Below, piece after piece: positions 12,968-13,113 of a stretch of DNA of 13,113 nt (positions are counted from its first letter, which is position 1; every line of letters starts with the position of its first letter). The position numbers and the translations under genes were made by a program. The notes beneath the pieces are model-generated. The model was not told the origin of the DNA and searched no databases. It saw only the letters and a list, made by a program, of their open reading frames with translations. Origin of the DNA: an uncultured Collinsella sp. (lineage in GTDB: Bacteria > Actinomycetota > Coriobacteriia > Coriobacteriales > Coriobacteriaceae); the NCBI GenBank assembly GCA_902493985.1, contig CABURR010000059.1, forward strand, positions 1 to 13,113. Reading direction: 5' to 3'.

Positions 12968-13113
12968 ATGAACGAAAACGAGCTGACCGGTCTGCTTGAG
13001 TCTTTAAGGCGTATGGGCTCGGATGATCTTAACGTCGAAGTGAAGGAGAGCGCCACGACGCTTTCCCGCGACGTGTGGGAAACGGTGAGCGCATTCGCGA
13101 ACACTGCCGGCGG
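12968..13113 (+). CDS. AlbA_2 (Schlafen-like) domain protein, N-terminal fragment
   Basis: The reading frame is open to the window edge, giving 48 complete codons. The visible part (LLESLRRMGSDDLNVEVKESATTLSRDVWETVSAFANTAGG) matches the N-terminus of the AlbA_2 domain found in ATP-binding or putative transcriptional regulators, where it is often followed by a GHKL ATPase-like region and a winged helix. These parts would lie outside the window. GAAAGGA (12954-12960) precedes the start by 7 nt. The two 50-bp palindromic elements immediately upstream suggest self-regulation or a defence or stress-related control, as an inference from position. Family assignment rests on a short fragment. Confidence 0.75.
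   Translation, partial: MNENELTGLLESLRRMGSDDLNVEVKESATTLSRDVWETVSAFANTAG

Noticed and set aside
1..13113. tRNA, rRNA, insertion sequence or prophage attachment sites
   Set aside because: No cloverleaf, rRNA segment, transposase or integrase coding sequence was recognised on either strand.

Overview
The window looks like a chromosomal segment of a high-GC gut actinobacterium of the Coriobacteriia, most likely Collinsella or a close relative. This rests on the GC-rich codon use, the gene families present, and a dispersed intergenic element with the core GAGCGTGGATWWTC that I associate with Collinsella genomes. The genus is an inference that a nucleotide search would settle. There are ten protein genes, nine complete and one cut by the right edge. 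I see no rRNA, tRNA, transposase or CRISPR array.

Left part (1-4113, plus strand). A 98-nt nested hairpin and a non-coding stretch precede recQ. Two bases after recQ begins a GntR/UTRA repressor gene, followed by a FrlB-like SIS-domain sugar-phosphate deglycase with its own promoter. Two pairs of ATAGRAC repeats flank that promoter and are the likely operators of the GntR protein. This makes a small amine-linked-sugar (Amadori product) module that lacks the usual kinase and transporter in this window.

Middle (4114-7822). A strong hairpin ends a minus-strand L-2-hydroxyacid (lactate-type) dehydrogenase gene. Divergent from it is metA, whose Glu111 predicts acetyl-CoA rather than succinyl-CoA as acyl donor. 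Next come a triple 22-bp tandem repeat, a terminator built from the same repeat, and a gene for a protein joining an AbiEi-like winged-helix region to a PD-(D/E)XK nuclease-like domain. That gene is closed on its far side by a second stem-loop with the same arms.

Right part (7990-13113). On the minus strand lie 5-formyltetrahydrofolate cyclo-ligase, a hicAB toxin-antitoxin pair with a clear promoter and operator, and a 1012-residue M16C (presequence-protease-like) zinc peptidase. After another repeat cluster, a 230-bp AT-rich region carries two copies of a 50-bp palindromic element built from ATGAGAGAT half-sites. It lies directly upstream of the start of an AlbA_2 (Schlafen-like) domain protein that runs off the window.

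The genes are mostly independent units separated by hairpin terminators. MetA and the folate cyclo-ligase both touch methionine and one-carbon metabolism but are not co-transcribed. The most interesting unexplained material is intergenic: the nested hairpin at the left edge, the REP-like repeat family, the candidate GntR operators, and the duplicated palindrome before the AlbA_2 gene.
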